Assembly (NCBI GenBank): GCA_937896235.1
Contig: CALBMX010000033.1
Location: forward strand, 62,001 to 126,000
Source: an uncultured bacterium
Lineage (GTDB): Bacteria > Planctomycetota > UBA1135 > GCA-002686595
DNA length: 64,000 bases
Reading direction: 5' to 3'
This document shows positions 42,355-49,798 of the stretch, piece by piece. Numbering within the stretch: the stretch's first letter is position 1; each line of letters opens with the position of its first letter. The notes below the pieces were generated by a model, which was given only the letters and a program-made list of their open reading frames with translations, did not search any database and had not been told where the DNA came from. Made by a program: the position numbers and the translations under genes.

Positions 42355-45321
42355 ATGCGCTTTTCCACAAACGTTCTCGGTGTAATCGCAGCCAGCGTGC
42401 TGCTTGCCCCCACTACTCTGGCCCAAGGCAACGACCTTCAGATTGAAAAGGGCATCGAGTTTGCCCAGGGCCTTGCAAGCAGATGGCAGTTCGTCGACCT
42501 AGCACAAGAAGTGCTAGACGAGCTCGAGTCGACTGGCAGCCTCTCGTCAATACAACAGGAGAGCATCGCGCTAGTACGCTGCGAAATCTTCGGAACGGCA
42601 GCTTTGAAGGAACGCGATGGCGAGAAACGCATCGAGCGCTTCACTTCCGCGCTTCAAGCCTACGGCGACTTCATTGCTGGCAACCAGTTCTCCAAGTTCA
42701 AGCCCGCAGCCCAGCGCTCCCTAGTTCAGCTCGCCAACAGCTTCGCACTCGCTTTGGAGATGAGACTGCTCGACGAGGTGGGCGAAGAGGCCGACGCAAC
42801 ACGCAATACGATCCGCGAAGTCCTGCAAGATCCATTGCAGAGCACGGGCGCCTTGATCGCGGAACTCTCTTCGATAGACGATCCCACCGAGGAAGATAAG
42901 CGCGACAAGTACGCCATGATGCTCGACCGCGGGCGCATGCTTGCCGCCATGGGACGCGCATCCGACGATGGCACGTTCTTCTTCAACTCAGCCGAGTCAA
43001 CCCTAGAAGACCTCGCCATGGAAGCCGGCGAGCGCACGGGCTGGGGTTTGCAGGCCTATCTAGAGTTAGCAAAGACCAAAACGGGTATGGGCGACTGGGA
43101 GACGGGAATGATCTTCTTCGAGTTCGTCGCGAACCTCGTGATGCCCCTCAGCAATGACAGTTGGGAACAATTCAAACTCGACCTCTCCCCCGCCGACCGC
43201 GAGCAGCACTGGTACTACACGGAGCTCGCTATCCCCGGACTCTTGGAGTCTGCTCAAAACTACGGCGACACAACCATGGCAACCTCGTGGGCGTTGCTAT
43301 ATTTCAACCGCTTCAAATCTGAGGGTTTCCAACTTAGCAGACCCCGCGGGTACCTCGCTTTGCTTGCCGCCGCTAAGACCCTGTTGAGCTCTGGAGGTTT
43401 CGTCGGAGGCAACCTAACGGGTGGTAATCTAGAGTGGTTTGCGACGGAAGACGAGATGAAGGCTGTGTACTCCTCTTCTCGAAGCCGCAGGACTTCGATA
43501 GACCTCGCCTTGGCCATGGCGCAGACCGCCAACGAGGATAACAAGGGAAGCGCACTCCAAGTTCGCGCTCAGAAGTTGATCTCGGAAGTCATCGAATTGC
43601 CCGGTGTGGAGATTGGCCCTGAGGTTCTCTTTGAGGCCGCCCAAGGACACTTCTTCGACGACAACTACCCGGCAGCGATCGACGCCTACAAGCGCACTTT
43701 GGCCGCGCTTGACGATCAAGACCAAGCTACTCGCACCGAATTCGGCCCCAAGGTGATGAGCTATTTGGGCAAAAGTTACTACAACCAAGGGCGCTACCTA
43801 GAAGCCACCATGGCTTTCCAGGAAGGTGCGACCACTTGGCGGGGTGACCCGACTTTCGACGAAGAGAACGCCAAGGCAATGTACCGTGCCATTTCAATCG
43901 TCAGGGACTCCTCCAACGACGACGCTGAGATCAAGGCCCTTTGGCTCTCTGCAGAGCAGCTCGTAACAGATACAGCTGATCCTTCCGACTCCGGTGAGAT
44001 CCTCTTCACCCAGGGTATGCGGGAGTACAGCGACAGGGAGTTCGACCGGGCCTTGGACAAGTTCTCCGAGGTCCCTGGTAGCTCGGACTCGTACGAAAAG
44101 GCGCTCGTCTACACCGGCGTCTGCCTGTACAACAAGAAGAGTCTGAAGGAGGCGGCGCGAAGCCTTGAAGATTACCTCGGCCCGTATCTCTCCGATCCCG
44201 CCCATGCGACAACGAGCCAGGTTCGATTGGCCAAGCGCTCCGAAGCACGCGCCATGGCTACTTTCTATCTCGGCCTGATGAAGTACAACGCCAAGGATTG
44301 GGTTGCCACGATTGAGCTGCTGTCCGATTTCTTCGTCGAGTTCCCAGGTCAGGAGCTCATGGCACCCAACGCGGTGTACATGGCACTTCGGTCCCAACTC
44401 AACAACAAGAACATCGCCGCCGCCCGCGCCTTGCACAAGATTCTGTTGGAGAGATTCCCGTCGAACAAATACACGGGCCTAGCCGCGAGCAAAATCTATA
44501 CAACGGTACTTGCAGAGTACCAGGCGACCCAGTCGACTTCGAACGAGATGGGCGACCTAGCGCTCTTGCGCACGATGGCCGAATTGATGAAGACGGACAA
44601 CAGTCTTTCGACCCAGCCCGAATTCAGCAAACTCCGCAACGAGTCCAATCACTGGCGCGACCTAGGCGACTGGGAAGAGGCTGCACGTGTTCTTTCATTC
44701 ACCGTTGACGCTTTCACGCTAGATCCGAGCGAGGTCATTTCGACCCCGAAGACGGAAGCTCAGAAGGAGTTCGAAGCGGAGTGCGCCAAGAACCGTGACA
44801 CGATGTATTCCTTCGTATATCCCCAACTAGGCGACGCGCTCGTCCACTTGGGTAAACTTCCTGATGCTTTAGAGATCCTGCGGGCCCTAGTCCCACCGGT
44901 GACCACTCCCGAAGGTCAACCAGAGCCCGAGTTCAAGCCCTCCGCTGCAACCGTCACCAACTTCTGCAAGGCAGCCGTTGGATGGCTCGACGGCGCAACG
45001 GCGAGTGACATCAAGGAGGTCCTAGGTGTCGGCACGAACGAAGACGTCGCTCTGGCCGCAGCCTGGCTGCAAGTATTGACTAACCGCGAGGAAAAATTCC
45101 ACGCGGCTTGGTACCAAATGAAGTTCGACACAATCTTCGCTTGGCGCCGCCTGGGCGAGTTCGAAGACGACAAGATTGCTGCCGCACAGCGGCAAATCGA
45201 AACCCTCAAAGAAGACGTCGATGCCGAACTCAAAGGTATTGAAGAAGACCTAAAGAAAGAGGGCCTTGATGGTGCTGCCTTGCGGGCGCAATTCTTATGG
45301 CTAGATAAGAAGCTACGCTAG
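42355..45321 (+). CDS. Large periplasmic TPR protein
   Basis: 988-residue secreted repeat protein. Seen: a signal peptide (residues 1-24, cleaved after TLAQG region), then TPR-like helical repeats along almost the whole length, including VLFEAAQGHFFDDNYPAAIDAYKRTL, KSYYNQGRYLEATMAFQEGA, REYSDREFDRALDKFSEV and AEDLARTL-type helices, and a charged coiled-coil-like end (residues 950-988, AAAQRQIETLKEDVDAEL). The ATG at 42355 is preferred to a TTG 6 bp upstream. TATGAT at 42305-42310 could be a -10 for a local promoter. It is likely a periplasmic scaffold, by analogy with TPR partners of Tol-Pal systems. Confidence 0.85.
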   Translation: MRFSTNVLGVIAASVLLAPTTLAQGNDLQIEKGIEFAQGLASRWQFVDLAQEVLDELESTGSLSSIQQESIALVRCEIFGTAALKERDGEKRIERFTSALQAYGDFIAGNQFSKFKPAAQRSLVQLANSFALALEMRLLDEVGEEADATRNTIREVLQDPLQSTGALIAELSSIDDPTEEDKRDKYAMMLDRGRMLAAMGRASDDGTFFFNSAESTLEDLAMEAGERTGWGLQAYLELAKTKTGMGDWETGMIFFEFVANLVMPLSNDSWEQFKLDLSPADREQHWYYTELAIPGLLESAQNYGDTTMATSWALLYFNRFKSEGFQLSRPRGYLALLAAAKTLLSSGGFVGGNLTGGNLEWFATEDEMKAVYSSSRSRRTSIDLALAMAQTANEDNKGSALQVRAQKLISEVIELPGVEIGPEVLFEAAQGHFFDDNYPAAIDAYKRTLAALDDQDQATRTEFGPKVMSYLGKSYYNQGRYLEATMAFQEGATTWRGDPTFDEENAKAMYRAISIVRDSSNDDAEIKALWLSAEQLVTDTADPSDSGEILFTQGMREYSDREFDRALDKFSEVPGSSDSYEKALVYTGVCLYNKKSLKEAARSLEDYLGPYLSDPAHATTSQVRLAKRSEARAMATFYLGLMKYNAKDWVATIELLSDFFVEFPGQELMAPNAVYMALRSQLNNKNIAAARALHKILLERFPSNKYTGLAASKIYTTVLAEYQATQSTSNEMGDLALLRTMAELMKTDNSLSTQPEFSKLRNESNHWRDLGDWEEAARVLSFTVDAFTLDPSEVISTPKTEAQKEFEAECAKNRDTMYSFVYPQLGDALVHLGKLPDALEILRALVPPVTTPEGQPEPEFKPSAATVTNFCKAAVGWLDGATASDIKEVLGVGTNEDVALAAAWLQVLTNREEKFHAAWYQMKFDTIFAWRRLGEFEDDKIAAAQRQIETLKEDVDAELKGIEEDLKKEGLDGAALRAQFLWLDKKLR

Positions 45322-45365
45322 GTCCTACCTCCCCTCCCCCTCCTTTTCCGTTCACCGACTCTCGC

Positions 45366-45400
45366 CACAAGGCCGCCTGAGAATCAGGCCCTCCCTTGTG
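45366..45400 (+). terminator. Two-part hairpin after the large TPR gene
   Basis: An outer stem CACAAGG/CCTTGTG (45366-45372 with 45394-45400) encloses GCCTGA-GAA-TCAGGC (45375-45389). No T-tract. The -35-like TTGTGT of the next gene overlaps its 3' arm. Confidence 0.5.
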
Positions 45401-45423
45401 TCGGCAGCATCCACCTGTAGACT
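45396..45423 (+). promoter_or_regulatory. Possible promoter just before the second TPR gene
   Basis: TTGTGT (45396-45401), 16-bp spacer, TAGACT (45418-45423). A start about 7 nt on would leave a leader of only about 6 nt before the ATG at 45436. The -35 match is weak. Confidence 0.35.
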
Positions 45424-45435
45424 ATTCGCCTTCCT

Positions 45436-46590
45436 ATGAGGAACAAGTCAACTCATTCCGCACTCCGTCTCGGCAAGGGCCTCGCCCTTGCCGCGCTTTT
45501 CACCTTTGGTGGACTGGTCCCGATCAGCTCCGCCCAAGAAGGTGCACGTCCCGATCAAATATTCACGATCGACAAGCGCGGAAAAGCGAAAACGCTCTCA
45601 GGTGTTGTAGAGACAGATGGTCTGTCCGAGGTCTCGGTTGTTCAGCGGGATAAATCTCGCTCCTATGACTCCGCTAGCATCACGCGTATCGTTTTTGGCA
45701 CCGTCCCTAAATCCTATAGCGACGCCGTCGCCTATGCGGACAAAGGTGACCTAGAAAACGCGGTGCGCAAGTTCCGCGTTGCCGCCGACGATAGCGACGC
45801 CCGCGATGCGGTCCGCGCCAAGGCGCGGTTCCTCGCGGGCAACAGCCTGATGGCATCGGCGGCTTCTGCGCCCGAAAACACTCAGTGGTCAGAGGTCATC
45901 GCCGAGTTTGACCGCTTCCTCGCTGACTACCCCTCCAACCGCCTGGTCCCCACCGTTCGCGCCAAGCAAGCGCGTGCGAAGCTGCTCAATGGCGAGCCGC
46001 AACTGGCGGGCGAGCTCGGCGCATCGATCATGGCAGAATTGGACACCGCAGGCAAAACCGCCTACGGGACTGATGTTTGCTTAGAAGCCGCAATGGACGC
46101 AGCGGGAGCCTTCTTGGCCGCAGGCGATCCTGCCAAGGCCCGCGCCCTGTTCAGCGATGTCGAGCGTGCGGCGGCCGCCGCTCTTAGTGACGCCGAGGAA
46201 TTCGCGAAACACGATCTCTCGGCATTCCAAGCGCGGGCCCTGATGGGCGAGGGCTTCGTTCTTCTCGCTGAAAAGAAGGGTGCCCAGGCCAACACCTTCT
46301 TCACGGGTAAGTTGCAGCAAGACCTGTCGCCTAGCGCCCGCTTTACCGCGCGTTTGGGTTTCGCTGAGACTCTGCTCTCCCTTGGCAAGCACCGGTTAGC
46401 TCAAATCGAGTTCGCAGCGGTATCCGCTTTGGACTACACCAGCCGGGACAACGTCGCTCAAGCCCTCCTTGGTTTGATACGCTGTGCAACCAGCCTGCCT
46501 GACAAGGACTCCACCGAGCGCATTGCCGCTTGGAAAGAGTCCATATTGACTCACTTTGGTGACACTCCTGCGGCCTCAGCCGTTCAGTAG
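45436..46590 (+). CDS. Periplasmic TPR-like protein with an N-terminal beta module
   Basis: 384-residue secreted protein. Seen: signal peptide ending at SSAQE (about residue 35); a small beta-rich module at 42-90 (FTIDKRGKAKTLSGVVETDG and SASITRIVFG) of a type I recall preceding repeats in planctomycete proteins found beside ExbB/ExbD genes; then helical TPR-like repeats (SYSDAVAYADKGDLENAVRKF, SEVIAEFDRFLADYPSNRLV and GDPAKARALFSDVERA). It sits 114 bp after the large TPR gene and 86 bp before exbB. It is probably a periplasmic partner of the motor or secretin. Confidence 0.82.
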   Translation: MRNKSTHSALRLGKGLALAALFTFGGLVPISSAQEGARPDQIFTIDKRGKAKTLSGVVETDGLSEVSVVQRDKSRSYDSASITRIVFGTVPKSYSDAVAYADKGDLENAVRKFRVAADDSDARDAVRAKARFLAGNSLMASAASAPENTQWSEVIAEFDRFLADYPSNRLVPTVRAKQARAKLLNGEPQLAGELGASIMAELDTAGKTAYGTDVCLEAAMDAAGAFLAAGDPAKARALFSDVERAAAAALSDAEEFAKHDLSAFQARALMGEGFVLLAEKKGAQANTFFTGKLQQDLSPSARFTARLGFAETLLSLGKHRLAQIEFAAVSALDYTSRDNVAQALLGLIRCATSLPDKDSTERIAAWKESILTHFGDTPAASAVQ

Positions 46591-46676
46591 TCGCCAACCA
46601 TTGTGTAACCCAGAGCGCGTCTCCGGGTACCCTTACTTCCTCCCCAACCCAATCACCCCCCTTCGGAGCCCTGAGG

Positions 46677-47405
46677 ATGATCTCCAGTCTCCTGCGTAAC
46701 CGCATTACATTCGCCGCTGCCGCCCTCTTTGCCGCAGCTTCCCCCGCCCTCGCTTTCGTCCAAGACGAAGCAGCCGAAGAGGTTCCATCACAATCCGTAG
46801 GCGACATCCTCGCCGGCGGCGGAATCATCGGTGGTTTTATCATTCTTCTTTCGGTCGTAGCCCTTGCGGTTGTGATCGAAAACCTTGTATCGCTTAAGCG
46901 CGACAAGCTGGCACCCCCGGAGATCATCGACGAGCTCGAAGCTCTCTTTGATGAAGGCCAGTTCCAAGAAGCCATGGAGCTTTGCGAGTCTGAGGACACC
47001 CTCCTCACCCGCACCGTTTCTGCCGGCATTGGCAAGATTGGTCACACTTTCGCTGCCATGGAGAAGTCCTTGGAAGAGATGGGTGATGAAGAGGCTGTCA
47101 AACTTCACCAGAAGATTGGCTGGCTCTCCCTTATCTCCAACGTGGCGCCCATGATGGGTCTGCTTGGTACGGTTTCGGGAATGGTGGCCGCGTTCCGCGT
47201 GATCGCTACCAGTAAAAACCCTGACCCCTCTGAGCTAGCTGACGGTATCTCGATGGCACTTCTGACCACCCTCTTCGGGCTGATCGTTGCTATCCCCACC
47301 ACCGCCGCTTTCGCCTACTTGCGCAACAGCCTGGTCAGGTCGATCATTGAGGTTGGAGCAATCGTGGAAGATCTCTTCGAGCGCTTCCGCCCCGAAGGCT
47401 CCTGA
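46677..47405 (+). CDS. exbB: ExbB/TolQ/MotA-type proton channel subunit
   Basis: Inner-membrane motor subunit that, with ExbD, converts proton flow into mechanical work in the periplasm. Seen: an N-terminal cleavable-looking signal segment (residues 1-27, ending SPALAF), unlike E. coli ExbB; three transmembrane helices at about 43-65, 155-177 and 193-215; and the family core GWLSLISNVAPMMGLLGTVSGMVAAF with LLTTLFGLIVAIPTTAAFAY. The length (242 aa) is normal. The ATG at 46677 has GAGG directly in front. It precedes three exbD genes. Confidence 0.94.
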   Translation: MISSLLRNRITFAAAALFAAASPALAFVQDEAAEEVPSQSVGDILAGGGIIGGFIILLSVVALAVVIENLVSLKRDKLAPPEIIDELEALFDEGQFQEAMELCESEDTLLTRTVSAGIGKIGHTFAAMEKSLEEMGDEEAVKLHQKIGWLSLISNVAPMMGLLGTVSGMVAAFRVIATSKNPDPSELADGISMALLTTLFGLIVAIPTTAAFAYLRNSLVRSIIEVGAIVEDLFERFRPEGS

Positions 47406-47429
47406 TTCACCCCCGCCTGTGATTGGATC

Positions 47430-47461
47430 CCCCGCGGAAGCCTGCTGGCTTCCGCGGGGGA
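47430..47461 (+). terminator. Perfect 14-bp hairpin between exbB and exbD1
   Basis: CCCCCGCGGAAGCC (47430-47443), loop TGCT, GGCTTCCGCGGGGG (47448-47461). No T-tract follows; its place inside the operon fits attenuation or mRNA processing that sets the ExbB:ExbD ratio. Confidence 0.7.
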
Positions 47462-47495
47462 AGAATCTCCCCTCACTCGAAAACGGACCCGAACC

Positions 47496-48008
47496 ATGAA
47501 TCTAAACAAGCACAAGATGGAAGAGGAAAAGATTGACATGACGCCGATGATCGACGTCGTTTTCCTTCTGATCATTTTCTTCATGCTCATCTCGGATATG
47601 ACGCAGCAAGACCTCGAGATCTTGACGTTGCCGACCGCAATCTCCGCAGTCCCCGATGAGCCCGATGTCAAAGACTTCCGCCCCGTTGTCAACATCCGCC
47701 AGACCGGCACGATGGTTGTCAAGAAGGAAGAGGTCTTCGTCCCCACCGCCGAGGGCGGTACCGATGACGAAAGGATGATCAAGCAGACCCTCCTTACGTT
47801 CTCAGACCTCATGGAGACGGACTTCTTCGATCCGGTAGCAAAGACGGGGGTTCAACTCCCTGACGACTTCCTCCTGATCCGCGCCGACCAGTGGACCCCG
47901 TTCCACTACGTGCAGCGCGTCATGACTCTTTGCGGCGACAAGGACATCCAAATTTGGAAGGTCCAACTTGCTGCCGCAACGCTTCTAGAAGAAAAAGCCA
48001 AACCGTAA
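47496..48008 (+). CDS. exbD: ExbD/TolR protein 1
   Basis: Motor partner of ExbB, 170 aa. Seen: a short cytosolic tail, MTPMIDVVFLLIIFFML with the proton-carrying Asp (residue 19) in the single helix at about 20-38, and a periplasmic domain. It differs from the other two in having a longer insert (LPTAISAVPDEPDVKDFRP) and lacking the LEGKLAA motif just after the helix. This suggests a different partner. Confidence 0.92.
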   Translation: MNLNKHKMEEEKIDMTPMIDVVFLLIIFFMLISDMTQQDLEILTLPTAISAVPDEPDVKDFRPVVNIRQTGTMVVKKEEVFVPTAEGGTDDERMIKQTLLTFSDLMETDFFDPVAKTGVQLPDDFLLIRADQWTPFHYVQRVMTLCGDKDIQIWKVQLAAATLLEEKAKP

Positions 48009-48023
48009 GCAGGAGTAGAAACT

Positions 48024-48557
48024 ATGTCAGCAATGCAAGAAATCATGGACGAGAAGTGCGAGATGGAAATGACGCCGATGATCGACGTCACCTTCCTCCT
48101 GCTGATCTTCTTCGTCTGTACGATCAAGTTCAAAACCCTTGAAGGTAAGCTCGCCGCTTATCTGCCTAAAGACGTCGGCGTGAATGCGTCGGACGCCGAG
48201 CCTAAAGAGAAGATTGACATCTATCTCAAGCTCAAGAACGCCGGTAAAAAGGTCGAAGCCACGGCGCTTGCAAAACAAGGTGTGGAAGTCTCTTGGGACA
48301 ACTCAGGCCAGGGCGAGTTTACTATTCTCGGGCACAGCGTCGAGTACAACGTGAACCGAGACACTTTTACGGATGATGAGGCTGGACTTAAGGCGATGCA
48401 TGCGCGCCTACAGCTTTATCTCGATGTGGACCCGGAGCGGGCTGTCACCATTAAGGCAATGCAGGGGATCGTCTATAAGGACATTATCCCAGTGCTTGAC
48501 ACCTGCATTGACGTCGGCTATACGGACGTCACCTTTGCCGGCTCCTACGGCAAGTAA
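48024..48557 (+). CDS. exbD: ExbD/TolR protein 2
   Basis: Second motor partner, 177 aa. Seen: MTPMIDVTFLLLIFFVCTI with the key Asp at residue 17, then FKTLEGKLAAYLPKDVG and a periplasmic fold ending in VLDTCIDVGYTDVTFAGS. AGGAG lies 9 nt before the ATG. It starts 15 bp after ExbD 1 and is the closest relative of ExbD 3. Confidence 0.93.
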   Translation: MSAMQEIMDEKCEMEMTPMIDVTFLLLIFFVCTIKFKTLEGKLAAYLPKDVGVNASDAEPKEKIDIYLKLKNAGKKVEATALAKQGVEVSWDNSGQGEFTILGHSVEYNVNRDTFTDDEAGLKAMHARLQLYLDVDPERAVTIKAMQGIVYKDIIPVLDTCIDVGYTDVTFAGSYGK

Positions 48558-48580
48558 GGACAAGGACTTACTCAGAAACT

Positions 48581-48623
48581 ATCGCGGGCGGGGCAGCACA
48601 TCACGTGCTGCCCCGCCCGCGAT
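48581..48623 (+). terminator. Perfect 19-bp hairpin between exbD2 and exbD3
   Basis: Arms 48581-48599 and 48605-48623 (starting ATCGCGGGCGGGG) are exact reverse complements with a 5-nt loop. Only CTTTGGT follows, so termination would be partial at most. It could stabilise the upstream transcript or reduce expression of the third exbD. Confidence 0.75.
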
Positions 48624-48721
48624 CTTTGGTATGTGCCCGTTACGCTTCCCATTCCGGTTGGTAGAAGGACTAAGCCCCCCCCCACTTGCCCAGAGATCGT
48701 CACAACACACCAAGAGGTCCA

Positions 48722-49237
48722 ATGTCCGCAATTCACGAAATCCAAGACGATGAGAGTCGTCTGGAAATGACGCCAATGATCGACGTCACCTTCCTATTAC
48801 TGATCTTCTTTATCTGCACAATCCGGTTCAAATCGCTTGAGGGCAAGTTGGCTGCCTTTTTGCCAAGGGACGTGGGAGCCAACCTCCCCCTGGCAGAGGT
48901 GACCGATCCCATTCGGTTGAACATCAGCGTCGTCAATCCCGGCCAAAAAATTCAAGTGGCCTCTCCACACACGCTTTGGAGCTCGCCTTTGGACGGCCCA
49001 TTCTTGCTTGAGGGACACGTGGTCGAGTACGAGCTCGGGCGAGATGGATACCCCGGCACCGAAGCTGGGCGCAAGGCCCTAGCCGGTCGATTGGCTGAAC
49101 TCTTGGAGTCCGACCCTTCGCGCCGCGTCACCATCGATGCAATGATCGGCACCCTTCAAGCCGACGCGGTTCAAGTATTGGATATCTGCCTGGAAGTTGG
49201 CCTGCAGGACATCACTTTCGCCGGCAGCAACAAGTAG
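48722..49237 (+). CDS. exbD: ExbD/TolR protein 3
   Basis: Third motor partner, 171 aa. Seen: MTPMIDVTFLLLIFFICTI with the key Asp, then FKSLEGKLAAFLPRDVG, matching ExbD 2 almost residue for residue in this region, and an ending VLDICLEVGLQDITFAGS. The ATG at 48722 follows AGAGG by 5 nt; a TTG-started longer frame from 48686 is rejected. A C9 run (48675-48683) and a strong hairpin lie between it and ExbD 2. A true terminator follows. Confidence 0.93.
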   Translation: MSAIHEIQDDESRLEMTPMIDVTFLLLIFFICTIRFKSLEGKLAAFLPRDVGANLPLAEVTDPIRLNISVVNPGQKIQVASPHTLWSSPLDGPFLLEGHVVEYELGRDGYPGTEAGRKALAGRLAELLESDPSRRVTIDAMIGTLQADAVQVLDICLEVGLQDITFAGSNK

Positions 49238-49252
49238 CCAAGAACCAAGGAT

Positions 49253-49296
49253 TCAGCGCACAAGGGGCTCCATCCCCTTGTGCGCTGATTTTTTTT
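49253..49296 (+). terminator. Rho-independent terminator of the secretin 1/ExbBD operon
   Basis: TCAGCGCACAAGGGG (49253-49267), loop CTCCAT, the exact complement at 49274-49288, then eight T. It is the best terminator in the window and ends the operon before secretin 2. Confidence 0.93.
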
Positions 49297-49582
49297 AAAA
49301 TGGTGTCCTCGAACCTCCGACACTTTCGCGGCGACGAAGTTAGGGGAAGGCCCAACGTGCGGACGGGTCTACAAGGCGGCCTCCCCTTCACCCAACACCG
49401 TCTGGCTCCCGTCTAAAGGGAGAAAAAAGCTGCTAAAAGCGGCCACAACATTCGCAGGGCGTGCGAGCGAATTGACACAGCCTAGAGGGCCAAAAAGCGG
49501 CCTAGAGATCGTCGAAAGGGCTTTCGAAGGGATTCTCCCTCAGAGACGTTGCCAGCATGGGATTTGATTTTGAACTCACCCT

Positions 49583-49612
49583 TTGACCAGAGGGGCCTTC
49601 TGCTGGTATTGT
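49583..49612 (+). promoter_or_regulatory. Promoter of secretin 2
   Basis: TTGACC (49583-49588), 18-bp spacer, TATTGT (49607-49612). It shares its -35, its spacing and a GG before the -10 with the candidate at 39309-39338. It would give a leader of about 180 nt. Confidence 0.6.
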
Positions 49613-49798
49613 GCCCCGCTCAAGAGGGCGAAATCTTTGCGAACAAGTGTCGCTGAGTTTCGACCTCATCAGATTAGTACCCCCCACCACTCGACTTTTT
49701 GCAGCTTGTCTGCAATGGCTGGGTAGTCCGAGGCTTCGGCAGCGGTAAGAGGGGGGTTCAGAGTTCTCCCCCCCATACACCCCAGCGCCTATCTCCCG

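Larger units (their letters stand above)
49238..49798. other. 561-bp region between exbD3 and secretin 2
   Basis: No gene is supported. It holds a strong terminator (49253-49296), a near-palindrome TCGAAAG-GG-CTTTCGA (49512-49527), a direct repeat CCTAGAG 20 bp apart (49481 and 49501), a TTGACA at 49472 without a matching -10, and the promoter of secretin 2. Confidence 0.65.

Noticed and set aside
49472-49477. TTGACA as promoter of secretin 2
   Set aside because: No acceptable -10 lies 16-19 bp downstream; the TTGACC/TATTGT pair at 49583-49612 is better.
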